A stretch of DNA of 64,000 bases. It comes from Adiantum capillus-veneris. Lineage: Eukaryota; Streptophyta; Polypodiopsida; Polypodiales; Pteridaceae. Where the stretch lies: contig CM043942.1 of assembly GCA_014529385.2 (NCBI GenBank), forward strand, positions 50,106,274-50,170,273, given 5' to 3'. Positions 55,349 to 64,000 of the stretch are shown piece by piece. The notes under the pieces are model-generated. The model did no database searches. It was not told the origin of the DNA and saw only the letters and a list, made by a program, of their open reading frames with translations. The position numbers and the translations under genes were made by a program. Numbering within the stretch: position 1 is the stretch's first letter; each line of letters opens with the position of its first letter.

Positions 55349-56626
55349 CTAGGAGTTCTCTTTATCTAGCTTCACTCTAATCAATAGGATCTTGGCTCCT
55401 CTGCTACTTTTATTGCTCATCAAATACCGAGGAATTCTATAGGCTGGTACTCTGTCAGAGTGGTTGATGCGTTGCATCACATTCTCTATGATTTTCTCCT
55501 CAACATTTACTTGGTTTTGTTCTAGATTCCCTCTTTGGTCCTCAAGATCAACGGTTTTCTTTTTCTCACTCGCATCATTCATCTTCTTCTGACCATCTGC
55601 ATAGAATTCAAAATTGTCAACTAGGTCAACTGCCACTTTGGTCACCTCCTCCAAGGTTTGGTATCTTTTCATGTATAGGTCCTTTTGGAGATTCTCATTC
55701 CTAAGCCCTTTGATGAAGCATAGGATCTGACGTTCTGGCGTGGCTAACTCTTGGGTAGGACATATAGCAACATATTGCTTGAAACACAGTATTGCATGTC
55801 GTAATGTTTCTGTTTCGCCTTGTTTAAATTCTTGAATCTTAGGAAGGGTGTTATGTTTTGTGCCTCTCTTGGTGAATTCTTGAACAAATTCATCCAACAT
55901 TTTCTCAATGGTTGTGAACTCTCTCCGGTTCAATAGTTCAAACCATGCTTGTGCATTGTCCTCCAATGTAAGTCCAAAACCCTCATACTGCGTGTGCAAG
56001 TCCTCTACTCGTTCTGCTCGTAGGACTTGCTTGAAAGCCGAGACATGGGTGTATGAGTCTCCTATGCCATTGTACTTTCTATTTACCCATTTTCTTAGTT
56101 GAGATGGTCTTATACTTTGGGGTGCAAAGTATGGAACCATACTCCTCTCTGGTATCGTTTTATCTCTCGTTATCGCTCTAGGGGGAAATCCAGGTGGTGG
56201 TCCCCTCTTTGGAATTCTCTTAGAGGTTCTTGTGTTTGGTGGATGTATATGAGGTCCTTCATTGACCAAATATCCACTCATCTCTAATTTGGTTCGCGGA
56301 TTTGTTCTTTCTACAGCTCTATATTCTCGTCCATGCTTGTCAACAAATAAAGATGTCCATTGTCGGTCGACCTTGTATGTATAGACATATAAGAGCTTGT
56401 ACTCTGTCAGCTCATCTGGGTAAGGCTCTAAGCAACTATAAAGGTTGAATTGATCTCCATTAACATACCTATATAGTCCTTCACTCTCATGGTTATACGT
56501 CCAAACTCTCTCCACAAAATTGGTCTTTATGTACTGTATGTTTGGAAGATCTATTCTGGGCGGGTGCTCATCTATCCCTGCAATCCATGTGCTTGTATAA
56601 GCTGAGTCTGAGTCTGATGTAGACAT
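55349..56626 (-). CDS. G4 gag, open frame of 425 residues, relative of G2 gag
   Basis: ATG 56626 opens MSTSDSDSAYTSTWIAGIDE. The middle matches G2 gag closely: FKQVLRAERVEDLHTQYEGF, then FTKRGTKHNTLPKIQEFKQG, then FIKGLRNENLQKDLYMKRYQ. The N-terminal LYRYVNGDQFNLYSCLEPYP corresponds to the G2 LYKYNNGEQDLYYRCEEPY. Unlike G2, this copy has no internal stop. It ends at TAG 55349-55351, before the expected zinc knuckle. No pol follows. It is gag of a Tat/Athila-type element, perhaps mobilised in trans or simply a remnant. Confidence 0.85.
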   Translation of the reverse strand: MSTSDSDSAYTSTWIAGIDEHPPRIDLPNIQYIKTNFVERVWTYNHESEGLYRYVNGDQFNLYSCLEPYPDELTEYKLLYVYTYKVDRQWTSLFVDKHGREYRAVERTNPRTKLEMSGYLVNEGPHIHPPNTRTSKRIPKRGPPPGFPPRAITRDKTIPERSMVPYFAPQSIRPSQLRKWVNRKYNGIGDSYTHVSAFKQVLRAERVEDLHTQYEGFGLTLEDNAQAWFELLNRREFTTIEKMLDEFVQEFTKRGTKHNTLPKIQEFKQGETETLRHAILCFKQYVAICPTQELATPERQILCFIKGLRNENLQKDLYMKRYQTLEEVTKVAVDLVDNFEFYADGQKKMNDASEKKKTVDLEDQRGNLEQNQVNVEEKIIENVMQRINHSDRVPAYRIPRYLMSNKSSRGAKILLIRVKLDKENS

Positions 56627-57918
56627 GACTTCTAGGTTTAACAGATCTAGCTTGTTGTAGTAATACCTCTCTCAGTGTGTCCGAGTGTTTTGGTCAAGGA
56701 AAATCCAAAACTATGTCCAAAACCGTGAGCGTTTTCTCACAATTCTCTCAAATTGTCGATTTTAGACACCCCTGACTTCCGGATGCATTTTGAGGTCATT
56801 TTACTCTAAGATCTGTAGTGCTGCTCTTAAGCTACGTTTTGATAAAAAAAGTTTTGGAATCGGAGTCCATATGTGAAAGTTATGACCAAAACAATGAGAT
56901 GTAATTTGGAAAGTTGCTCTATCTGATGTTTTTGCAAGTGGTCAGTTTGAGCCCAAAATTGGTGTGTGCACTCCTTAGGCAATGATAAACCCAGTGGTAT
57001 ACTTGGTTTCAAAAAATTTCTCAAATTTTTTTCCTCAGTTGTCTATTGCGATAGACTCACCAAGTACCCCTTGCAGATGTCCAAATGCACTCAAACTTTG
57101 TGTACAGGGTATAATGGGCCTTTTGAACCCAAATATGAAGTCAGATTTGAATTTTGATTTTTCTAGTGAATTTTTGAGCCTATCGCGATAGACTCACCAG
57201 AATGTTACTGGGATACAGTTTTTCAACTGTTTTCACAGATTTGAGTTCCCCCTTCTCTTGAGATACTACTCACCAAGTTTCAACCAATTTGGAATACTTT
57301 TCCTTTGTAACTTGCATCAAACAACAGTCTCTTTTCTGATCTTGTGAAGTAATCCTCTTAGATGCACTTACAATACTCCAAATTTACTCAAATTTTAACC
57401 ATAGGCTCACAACAACATGTAGAACAAGGCCCTAAGGTCAATTTTCAAAAATTTCAATTTTTGTGAAAAAACCCTTGTCTATCGCGATAGACTCAGCAAA
57501 TTCTTCAGTTTTGAAAATTTTTCAGATTTCTCTTCACCACTGTGTTCCCTATGCTCTGTACACCTTGCTCACCAATTTCCACTTGTTTTGGACTTTTTCT
57601 TAGGTCTCTAACTTCAACTCTAGAATTCTAAGTCTATCTGATCACTAGAAAATAGACATAGGATGACTTCCCAATGTCCAAAATCCACCAAATTTTGTGT
57701 GTAACCTCCTGAGAGGCTAAACAAGCTATGCTCTAGAGGGTTTTGAAAAATTCAGTTTCTTTGGCTCTGCTTTGAGTCTATCGCGATAGACTCAGCAAGT
57801 ACCCCTTTTATAGGTCAAACTTGAACTTTGACTATACCATTGTGTTCCAACACCTCTCCTTAGTCCTCCTGCCAATTTTCAAGTGGTTTGGACTTTTACT
57901 TTGTCAGTTAGACCAGAT

Positions 57919-58097
57919 CTGCCTAGTCTATCGCGATAGACTAATGAATTGGAGATAGACTCACAATCAAGCAAAACCCCTCATACCACATGTAAAACAC
58001 ATCAATACAAGGCTGCTCCCAAAAATTGAGTGTACTTGGACACCTGCTTGACCACCAAACCTCAAGTGTGGTGTTTAGAGTCTAAGTTCAGAGACAC
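57919..58097 (+). repeat. Left arm of a 179 bp inverted repeat
   Basis: Its reverse complement is 58523-58701 with two visible mismatches over 179 bp. The spacer is 425 bp and starts with a (CA)n run. Each arm contains one palindromic box near its outer end. Confidence 0.88.
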
Positions 58098-58522
58098 CAC
58101 ACACACACACACAGGAAAAGTCAACTCAAAATTGTGACTTCACTTTTAGATTCCCCTTACTCTCTTGTGTCTATCCCTCAAATTTCATGCAATTTGGATA
58201 CTTGATTTGTGTTTTGGGCCATTTTTAGTGTTTTTGTCAGAACCTGAATCTCTATCTGGGCTTTAGATTCACTTCTAGTGATCCAAACACCTTGAAATTT
58301 GGTGTGTATGCTATGTAGGCTCTACTTAAGCTATCCCTAGGAGGGATTTGCAAAATAAGGTCCATAGCTAAATATCCACAACCTATCGCGACAGGCTCAT
58401 AAAGTTTCCCAGTTTTGGTCTTTTTACAAAGTTCTCTTCACAACTAGTTTCCTTATCCTCTGTATAGTGAATACACAAAGTTGTGCAATGTTTGGACTAT
58501 TGGTCAAGGTCTTTTTACCACT

Positions 58523-58701
58523 GTGTCTCTGAACTTAGACTCTAAACACCACACTTGAGGTTTGGTGGTCAAGCAGGTGTCCAAGTACACTCAATTTTTG
58601 GGAGCAGCCTTGTATTGATGTGTTTTACATGTGGTATGAGGGGTTTTGCCTGATTGTGAGTCTATCTCCAATTCATCAGTCTATCGCGATAGACTAGGCA
58701 G
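58523..58701 (-). repeat. Right arm of the 179 bp inverted repeat
   Basis: Inverted copy of 57919-58097. Its outer end (CTATCTCCAATTCATCAG through GAAAGTATTTTTTT) is then repeated directly at about 58752-58830. Confidence 0.88.
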
Positions 58702-58849
58702 AGAGCCACTGGAAAGTATTTTTTTCTCTATTTTTGGATAGTTTATCTCCAATTCATCAGTCTATCTCCAATTCATCAGTCTATCGCGTTAGACTAGGCA
58801 GAGAGCCACTGGAAAGTATTTTTTTTCTCTGACCAATATAGAGCCAAGG

Positions 58850-60391
58850 ATGGAAGAAGAAAACGGCTTACAGATAGAAGACGACAACATGGAGGAGATG
58901 TTGGATGCCTTCTTCCAGACAAGCAAGGAGAATGCTAACGAAGCAGCACCAGAAGTCGTGCGCGTATCTCCTGAAGACATGTTGAGGAAGTTGGCACATC
59001 AACCAATCTATGAAGGCGCCAAAATATCTGTGCTTCGTACTTGTCTGGCGTTTTTGAATCTTCAGTCAGTGTATGGGTGGTCAGATGCAAGCATCACTGC
59101 TTTGTTTAGGTACGTAATTTACAAAAGAGATTTTCCGATTGCAATGGTGACGTGCTTAGGGAGACTTCTAATTTAATGTGGCTTAAACAGGTTGTTGCAG
59201 GAGAAACTTCTCCCGGCTGGCAATGAAATGCCCCCCTCCAGGCCAGACGCAAAGCAACTATTGACCTCAGTTGGCTTGGACTACAACAAGATTCATGCAT
59301 GTCCAAATGATTGCATTCTTTTTTGCAATGAATTCGTAGATTTTTTGTCGTGTCCTAAGTGCGGAGCAATGCGCTACAAACAAGATGCAGTTGGCGAGAC
59401 ACTGCCAACTAAAGTATTGCGGCATTTCCCTATTATTCCTAGGATAAAAAGAATGTTTCGTTGTGGTTCCATTGCAAAGTTGATGCAGTGGCATTCTACG
59501 AATAGATCCACTGACGCAACATTTAGGGTGCCCGTTGATTCAAAGGCTTGGAGGCACATTGAAGATACCTGGCCACATTTTAAGAGTGAACCACACAATT
59601 TGTGTTTGGACATGGCAATGGATGGAGTCAATCCATTTGCCTTGAGAAGATCATCATGGAGCACTTGGCCTGTGTGCCTTATCAATTACAACCTCCCGCC
59701 GTGGCTTGCCATCAAGAAGGGTCATTTGACATTAAGCTTGATTGTACCTAGTAAGTTCAAGGCAAAAAACATGGATGTTTATCTAGCTCCACTAGTTGAC
59801 GAGCTCCAGGAGTTATGGCATGGGATCGACATAGCAAATGCGGTTGAACCTGTAGAACAAGAGCATGCAAAGATCCATGGACTTCTTGTGTGGACTATGC
59901 ATGATTGTCCAGATACGGAGAAGCTTCTGGTAATGGTTCTTGATTTACAAAATTCTTGCTATTTGCAAGCACTTTGCCTTGGCCTGAATCATGCTTTAAT
60001 ATATGCACAGCTTACAACTTCGGGATACAATGCATGTCCAATTTGTAGGCCGTATTTGGATGTGCGCTATTCTGCCTCGCTTCGAAATACAATTTATCAA
60101 GGCCACCACCGTTATCTTCCAGATGACCATCACTTCCGCGAAGGTCAGCTTGGTCGCTTCGAATGTCGTCCTATGCATGTACAAGAGTGGCGTCGCCGAT
60201 GGGAGCAACATGAGGGGCAACCTATTCTAGGAATGAAACGTTTGTCCATTCTCCATACGTTGCCGTATTGGGGTGATCTACTAATTAACCATTTGCTGGA
60301 TGCAATGCATATATTCAAGAATGTGGGAGAGCTCCTCTAGAAGACAATCATGGGAATGAAAGACAATCGAGCTTCTCGTGGGTAGATACTT
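58850..60391 (+). pseudogene. CACTA (En/Spm) transposase, Tnp2 domain, two exons, terminal nonsense
   Basis: Exon 1 (58850-59109) ends at TTTAG/GTACGT. An 81 bp intron ends AAACAG/G at 59190. Exon 2 (59191-60340) continues in phase. The text is typical Tnp2: GAKISVLRTCLAFLNLQSVY, IHACPNDCILFCNE, CPKCGAMRYKQD, TKVLRHFPIIPRIKRMFR, MDGVNPFALRRSSWSTWPVC, YNLPPWLAIK, LLVWTMHDCPDTEKL, HRYLPDDHHFREGQLGRFEC and DAMHIFKNVGELL. Zinc-type CPKC and CPIC pairs are kept. TAG at 60338-60340 stands where relatives have W, followed in phase by KTIMGMKDNRASRG before the next stop. The protein would cut and paste CACTA elements. It is inactive here because the downstream domain is inverted. Confidence 0.92.
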
Positions 60392-60634
60392 CTCAATCAT
60401 GCAAACTACCTCAATGGAGTTAGCCCTTGCGACTGCAATAGATTCCTCTCGTATCTCCTTGGAAGAGATCCACCGCACTAGCTCTGAAATTGTGTATATG
60501 CAGGTCCACACTTCCTCCATTAAACACCCCTTGATTGCAACTGGAAGAATGAACTGCAAGAACTTATGCCAGTCGTGCGATTTCAGTCCTGACAGTTGAT
60601 CGTCACACGGGTGAATGCTATCTTGAGACATCAC
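60385..60634 (-). pseudogene. CACTA transposase DUF4218-like segment, inverted
   Basis: On the minus strand this reads DQLSGLKSHDWHKFLQFILP, VAIKGCLMEEVWTCIYTISE and EESIAVARANSIEVVCMIEK, the region that normally follows Tnp2 on the same strand. Here it is reversed relative to both the Tnp2 part and the following piece, with the junction close to 60385. An internal inversion broke the transposase. Confidence 0.78.
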
Positions 60635-60770
60635 ATATATCCTGTTGGCATCTTGAACTCTGAAATCACCCTTTTAACTTGTGGCTCCTCGCTTTTTAGC
60701 AATACCCATGGCTCTCTTGGAAGCTTTGCTTGGCCAGCTGCATTGGTGAAAGTCAGTTAGGCGGTTTGAG

Positions 60771-61203
60771 ATGTTTTTGTTGGATGTGAAGTGGTTCAAG
60801 GTGATTACTTCTGGTCGCAATGCAACGGTACGCAGAGATGGAAACAAGCTTGTGCAAATAGATTCTACAAAGGTTTGGATAGATGCAAGCGACACATTTG
60901 CTCCCCGAACATTGAGAGCAAGTGGTCTTTGTACTGGACCCTCGAGAGCGACAATGGTGGTTTGTGGTTCAGGTTGATCCAAGAAATAAATGAGTATTTG
61001 AAGGGCAAGAGCTCCTGGAGGAAAGTCGGTCAGACGACGCAGATACTATTGTGACATTAGATGAGATGGGCGAAGGTATGGCAGAGGAAGCTGACAGATA
61101 TACGAGGGATGACGTAGACGAGGCAGATATCACACTTGTAGATGAAGATGCAATGGATGAAGACAATCTGCCAGAACGAGTTGGGGCAATGTTATTTCTG
61201 TGA
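60771..61203 (+). pseudogene. CACTA transposase DUF4216-like C-terminus, frameshifted
   Basis: FLLDVKWFKVITSGRNATVR starts in one phase. After a shift near 60900 the other phase gives VVFVLDPRERQWWFVVQVDP and an acidic tail (DEAMDEDNLPERVGAM-like) ending at TGA 61201. In-frame stops near 60929 and 60990 show decay. Orientation is the same as Tnp2. Confidence 0.72.
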
Positions 61204-61373
61204 TTAGAGATAGACGATGATACAGTGCAAGATCTTATCGATGATGCCTCACTCGTCAAGGCCTAGGCCTATAAGTGTTTGTGTGAAGACGTTGATTTAA
61301 AATTAAGCTTAAAGTTAATTTAAACAAAGGTGTTCAGACGCTTTCTTTTAATTTCTTTGTGCAGGACTTTAGT

Positions 61374-61621
61374 ATGGCAGACCAGTTTTCAGATCCCGCT
61401 TTTATGAGTGCAGATGCATTTATGGGCTTCGTCACACAGATGACGCCCAGTCAGATGGTAGAGGCGTCTCAGTACTGGGTAGCCAGAGGCAAGGGAACTA
61501 CGCCTCCGAGTTTTTTGGAGCAAGGGATTGCGCATATGTACATATACATGCATGGTGCATCAAATAAAGAATTTCCCATTTTTCAGAGCCAGGTGGTTAC
61601 GTGGGGCCCACATGTGTACAG
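61374..61621 (+). CDS. Possible first exon of the second CACTA gene
   Basis: A 3' splice-like TTTCTTTGTGCAG precedes ATG 61374. The frame reads MADQFSDPAFMSADAFMGFV, then MTPSQMVEASQYWVARGKGT, and runs into donor CAG/GTAGGA at 61622. The text does not match a named domain. Its position fits the accessory (tnpA) gene of the element. Confidence 0.4.
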
Positions 61622-62628
61622 GTAGGACAGGGTGCACATAGTGCATCGATTTTCACTATTACCAGTACCACTATGTTTTTTCTACAATAAGGAGGAGCTG
61701 GTAGCACGTAAAACTTCTTGAGGAAGCTATCTGTGGGCCGACGACATGAGGTAAGCAGGTGCGTCAGATGGCATCGAGCGGCGTCAGGAGGTCGAACGGG
61801 GTCAATACTTGCACGCGGAGAAGTATGGACACGGCGTGGGTGTTTTCTTGTGATACTTATGCAGAAAGGTCATCATGAGGACCACTTTTTGGGGCCACTT
61901 CACGTGGTTGCGGGATGCATTATTTGGAAAAACTGAGTGTTAGGTGTGAGGATGATGCAAAAAGGTGACAACTATGCATTGCGAGGTCAGTTTTTGGCCT
62001 GTTCGGGGTCCGTTTGAGGTCATCTAAAAGGCCACGGGTGCCCAACTAATAAAGCTAAGTGTGGGAACTGAAAAAAATGAGATAAGACCAGAAAAAAACG
62101 TGGAGAAGAGAGGCGGAAACGTCGCAAGTGTGTTTTTACTATTTTTGGAGCATTTTTTGGCCCTAAACTGCTCATCCGAGGTCGGATTTGAGCACTGTGA
62201 CATTGTATGGTGGGGTTTTTGGGCGTTCCAGACGCAATGGCGCTATCCATTTTGCAAAATTTCTCATAGGTTTTTTGCTATCTTTCTGTGTAATCTTCTC
62301 CGGTGAGTGAAGCCTCTGCTTAACTTTGTGGTTGTATCTGGTGTATTTCCTCAATACTGTGTAAACTATTTGCCCCATTGGTGTTGGGCTGAGCTTCATT
62401 GAGTCTAAGCAACAACAATTTTCCTCCTTTGAGCTGAATTGAGAGTGTGTGTGTGAGTGTTGAGTGGGCAAGTGGGAAATCTCTCTCTTCTCACTCCGTT
62501 TGTGTGTTTCATGTCTCAGCCAGGCTGGTTGTGTAAGCCGAGTGGTGCCCCATAATGTGTGTATGTATCATCCCAAGAGTGTGTGTTGGGTCATTATAGA
62601 GGCGTTGTGTGTGTTTCCATCCCGCTCA
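61622..62628 (+). other. Stretch without recognisable gene inside the CACTA remnant
   Basis: Short frames only. A G-rich homopolymer run follows at 62657-62684. The stretch may be intron of the second CACTA gene. Confidence 0.35.
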
Positions 62629-62803
62629 CAATGCCTATGGGGGGGACACCTATTGGGGGGGGGAGGGGGGGGGGGGGGGGGGGGACGCCTACGAGTCCGA
62701 CGCCTGTGAGGTCTCCCATCACGGCTGCTTCGACACCTAGGGTGTGGCAGAGGCGGGTATGTCCTCATCTCCACAGCACAGGCGTACTCGTCGATTTCGG
62801 TGA

Positions 62804-63612
62804 TCGTCAGGTGGAGGTGGTAGTTGCTGTGGAGGAGGGTCCACAGATGCTTCGACCTCTCCTCGCTCACGACCCCCGTCCTACCCAGGCACACCTCTCG
62901 ATACATCTCTTAGCACACCTCGGACACCTTGGGGGGCACACGATCCTAGTACCTCCAAGCTCTATATTGTACGAGCAGATGGTTATGTTGACATGGATAG
63001 AGTCGGGGCTGAGATGAGACAGCGGATTCGCCAGCTCACGGAGCTGCAGTTTTTTACCAGCATTCTGACGCCTTGGCCTGAGCAGGATCGCGACAAAATC
63101 AATTATATAGTGGAGACCACCATGAGAGAGTATCAGCCTGCTCCGGGTTCAAAGGATCTTCCGAGGAAGTGGATCAAGGGTGTTGCACGGGACACCGTGA
63201 AACATCGACGAGATACAACTTGGCAGGTTCTCAGGACCGACTCACCGAAGCCTTCAGGCATCCCACACGAGACGTGGCAGCAGATTAGGGAGGATGAGCG
63301 GAGAGCGAATACACGGTTCAGATAGCAACGTCACGCCGTGCAGATACGACAGATGATCAGGGGGACATCTCATCTTAGCAGCGGAGGCTTCGACACCTTT
63401 CACTATGAGTTTGTGAGTTTTCAATCCAATCCTAGCTATGGCGTTTTTTTAAACGTGATGAATCGTGTATTCTTATTACTTTGATTTTTGTATAAACGTA
63501 GAATCTTGCAATGCATCGAGCTTTGATACGCCAGGAGGAGACAGATGGATATCGCAGAGGTATCTATGAAGTATTGAATGATCTTGATTCTTTAGGAGAG
63601 ACTGTAGACTGA
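62804..63612 (+). pseudogene. TnpA-like (Transposase_24-like) CACTA accessory protein, decayed
   Basis: A phase-2 frame opens after TGA 62801 with Gly/Pro/Ser-rich text (STDASTSPRSRPPSYPGTP), then RADGYVDMDRVGAEMRQRIR and KDLPRKWIKGVARDTVKHRR. After TAG 63323 it continues in phase with QRHAVQIRQMIRGTSHLSSG and TFHYEF to a donor (TTT/GTGAGT) at 63412. After an 89 bp intron, exon 63502-63612 reads NLAMHRALIRQEETDGYRRG and ends at TGA. The order helical core, S/G-rich turn, F-x-Y-E resembles plant CACTA TnpA-like proteins that bind subterminal repeats. The upstream 62630-62800 part carries TPTSPTPVRSP text in another phase. Confidence 0.5.
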
Positions 63613-63799
63613 GAGGCCTTAGAGTCTCGCTGATCGATTGAGGTGAGACGTTAATATGTGTGAGTTGATTTAATTAAATAAGTACATGTGAAGTATATCA
63701 ATACTAATTTTATGACTTGTCCTATGTGCAGGTTGTGACACGTAGTCATCAGTGGATTTCATATATATGTTTTGTGAAACACAGACACGCTTCTATCTC

Positions 63800-64000
63800 T
63801 TTTTTTTGTATAGACATGGTTATGGTTATTGTTCAGACATGGTTATGGTTATTGTTTTCCTTATGGTTATGGTTATTGTCATTGTATAGACATGGTTATG
63901 GTTATTGTTCTTGTATAAACATGGTTATGGTTATTGTTTTGTTTATGGTTATGTTTAACTTTATGGTTATGGTTATGGTTATCATTATAGTTTTTATCAA
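63800..64000 (+). repeat. Minisatellite of ATGGTTATGGTTATTGTT words, running off the window
   Basis: TATGGTTATGGTTATTGT recurs about nine times from 63817 to the end, with variable spacers (TTCAGACA, TTCTTGTATAAACA). Short repeats near the ends are typical of CACTA elements, where the accessory protein binds. Whether these are the subterminal repeats of this copy is inferred. Confidence 0.65.

Larger units (their letters stand above)
56627..58849 (-). repeat. G4 leader: ~300 bp diverged tandem units carrying palindromic boxes
   Basis: Cores ATCGCGAT (or one-base variants) start at 57045, 57182, 57481, 57780, 57930, 58385, 58683 and 58783. Several sit in GTCTATCGCGATAGACTCA; the copy at 57773-57794 is a perfect 22 bp palindrome. 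Similar flanking phrases recur about every 300 bp (CCAAATTTACTCAAA-type near 57081, 57377, 57677, 58283). This lies upstream of G4 gag, as the analogous boxes lie upstream of G2 gag. No LTR or primer site was found at the right edge. Confidence 0.75.

Noticed and set aside
57045-58790. CRISPR-like array (short palindromes at regular spacing)
   Set aside because: The intervals are 100-455 bp and similar to each other, the repeats are nuclear retrotransposon leader, and no cas genes are present.
59012-59019. GGCGCCAA as the reverse primer binding site of G4
   Set aside because: It lies inside the CACTA transposase coding text (YEGAKIS) and has no LTR beside it.
61650-61690. CACTA terminal inverted repeat near CACTATTACCAG and CCACTATG
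   Set aside because: The matches are short, have no inverted partner, and lie between genes of the same element.
62568-62906. Minus-strand frame with a long proline run
   Set aside because: It is the antisense of the poly-G run at 62657-62684, with no other support.

Overview
This is a transposable-element-dense stretch of a land-plant nuclear genome. Four things support that: plant-type Ty1/copia and Ty3/gypsy LTR retrotransposons primed by initiator-Met or Asp-type tRNA sites, chromodomains at gypsy polyprotein ends, a plant CACTA (En/Spm) transposase with a short GT-AG intron, and T-rich intron-like sequence. The species cannot be read from the sequence. A fern, lycophyte, gymnosperm or large-genome angiosperm would all fit.

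Layout. (1) 1-1862 and 10768-11927 are the two halves of a minus-strand copia element (copia-1). It was split by a very young plus-strand chromovirus-like gypsy element, G1 (1863-10767), which has near-identical 1.59 kb LTRs and the target duplication ATTGT. (2) 11928-12960 is a remnant of unknown origin with an orphan gag. (3) 12961-18166 is a nearly intact copia sister (copia-2) with 319 bp LTRs. (4) 18167-36632 is G2, an 18.5 kb decayed Tat/Athila-type gypsy element. It has a tRNA-Asp-type primer site, degenerate gag-pol, a retropepsin-like domain after integrase, two copies of its polypurine tract, and a long extra 3' ORF region. G2 sits in the 5' LTR of G3. (5) 36633-46656 is G3, a chromodomain gypsy element with 2.8 kb LTRs and several stops. 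(6) 46657-53990 holds low-repeat sequence: an acidic ORF remnant, a GA-rich tandem repeat zone, and a minus-strand two-exon gene fragment resembling an OB-fold protein. (7) About 54000-58840 is G4, a minus-strand relative of G2 that keeps only gag and a repeat-rich leader. (8) 58850-64000 is a CACTA transposon remnant: Tnp2 transposase with an internal inversion, a second tnpA-like gene, and a minisatellite.

The most unusual signal is a set of dispersed short palindromes centred on ATCGCGAT. Nine lie in G2 (leader, 3' region and both LTRs), with arms extending the core to CGATCGCGATCG. Eight lie in the G4 leader, with the same core but different arms (GTCTATCGCGATAGAC) and spacings near multiples of 150 bp. 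Two diverged elements thus share a palindrome core while their arms differ. This looks like a conserved cis-element rather than random similarity. Other notable signals are four inverted CCAAT pairs at 21-22 bp spacing in the G1 LTR, the retropepsin-like domain after G2 integrase, and a 179 bp near-perfect inverted repeat in the G4 leader.

Functionally the window is mostly self-replicating elements in different stages of decay. Nearly all premature stops can be explained by C-to-T or G-to-A transitions, as expected of methylated, silenced repeats. No complete, confidently identifiable host gene is present.
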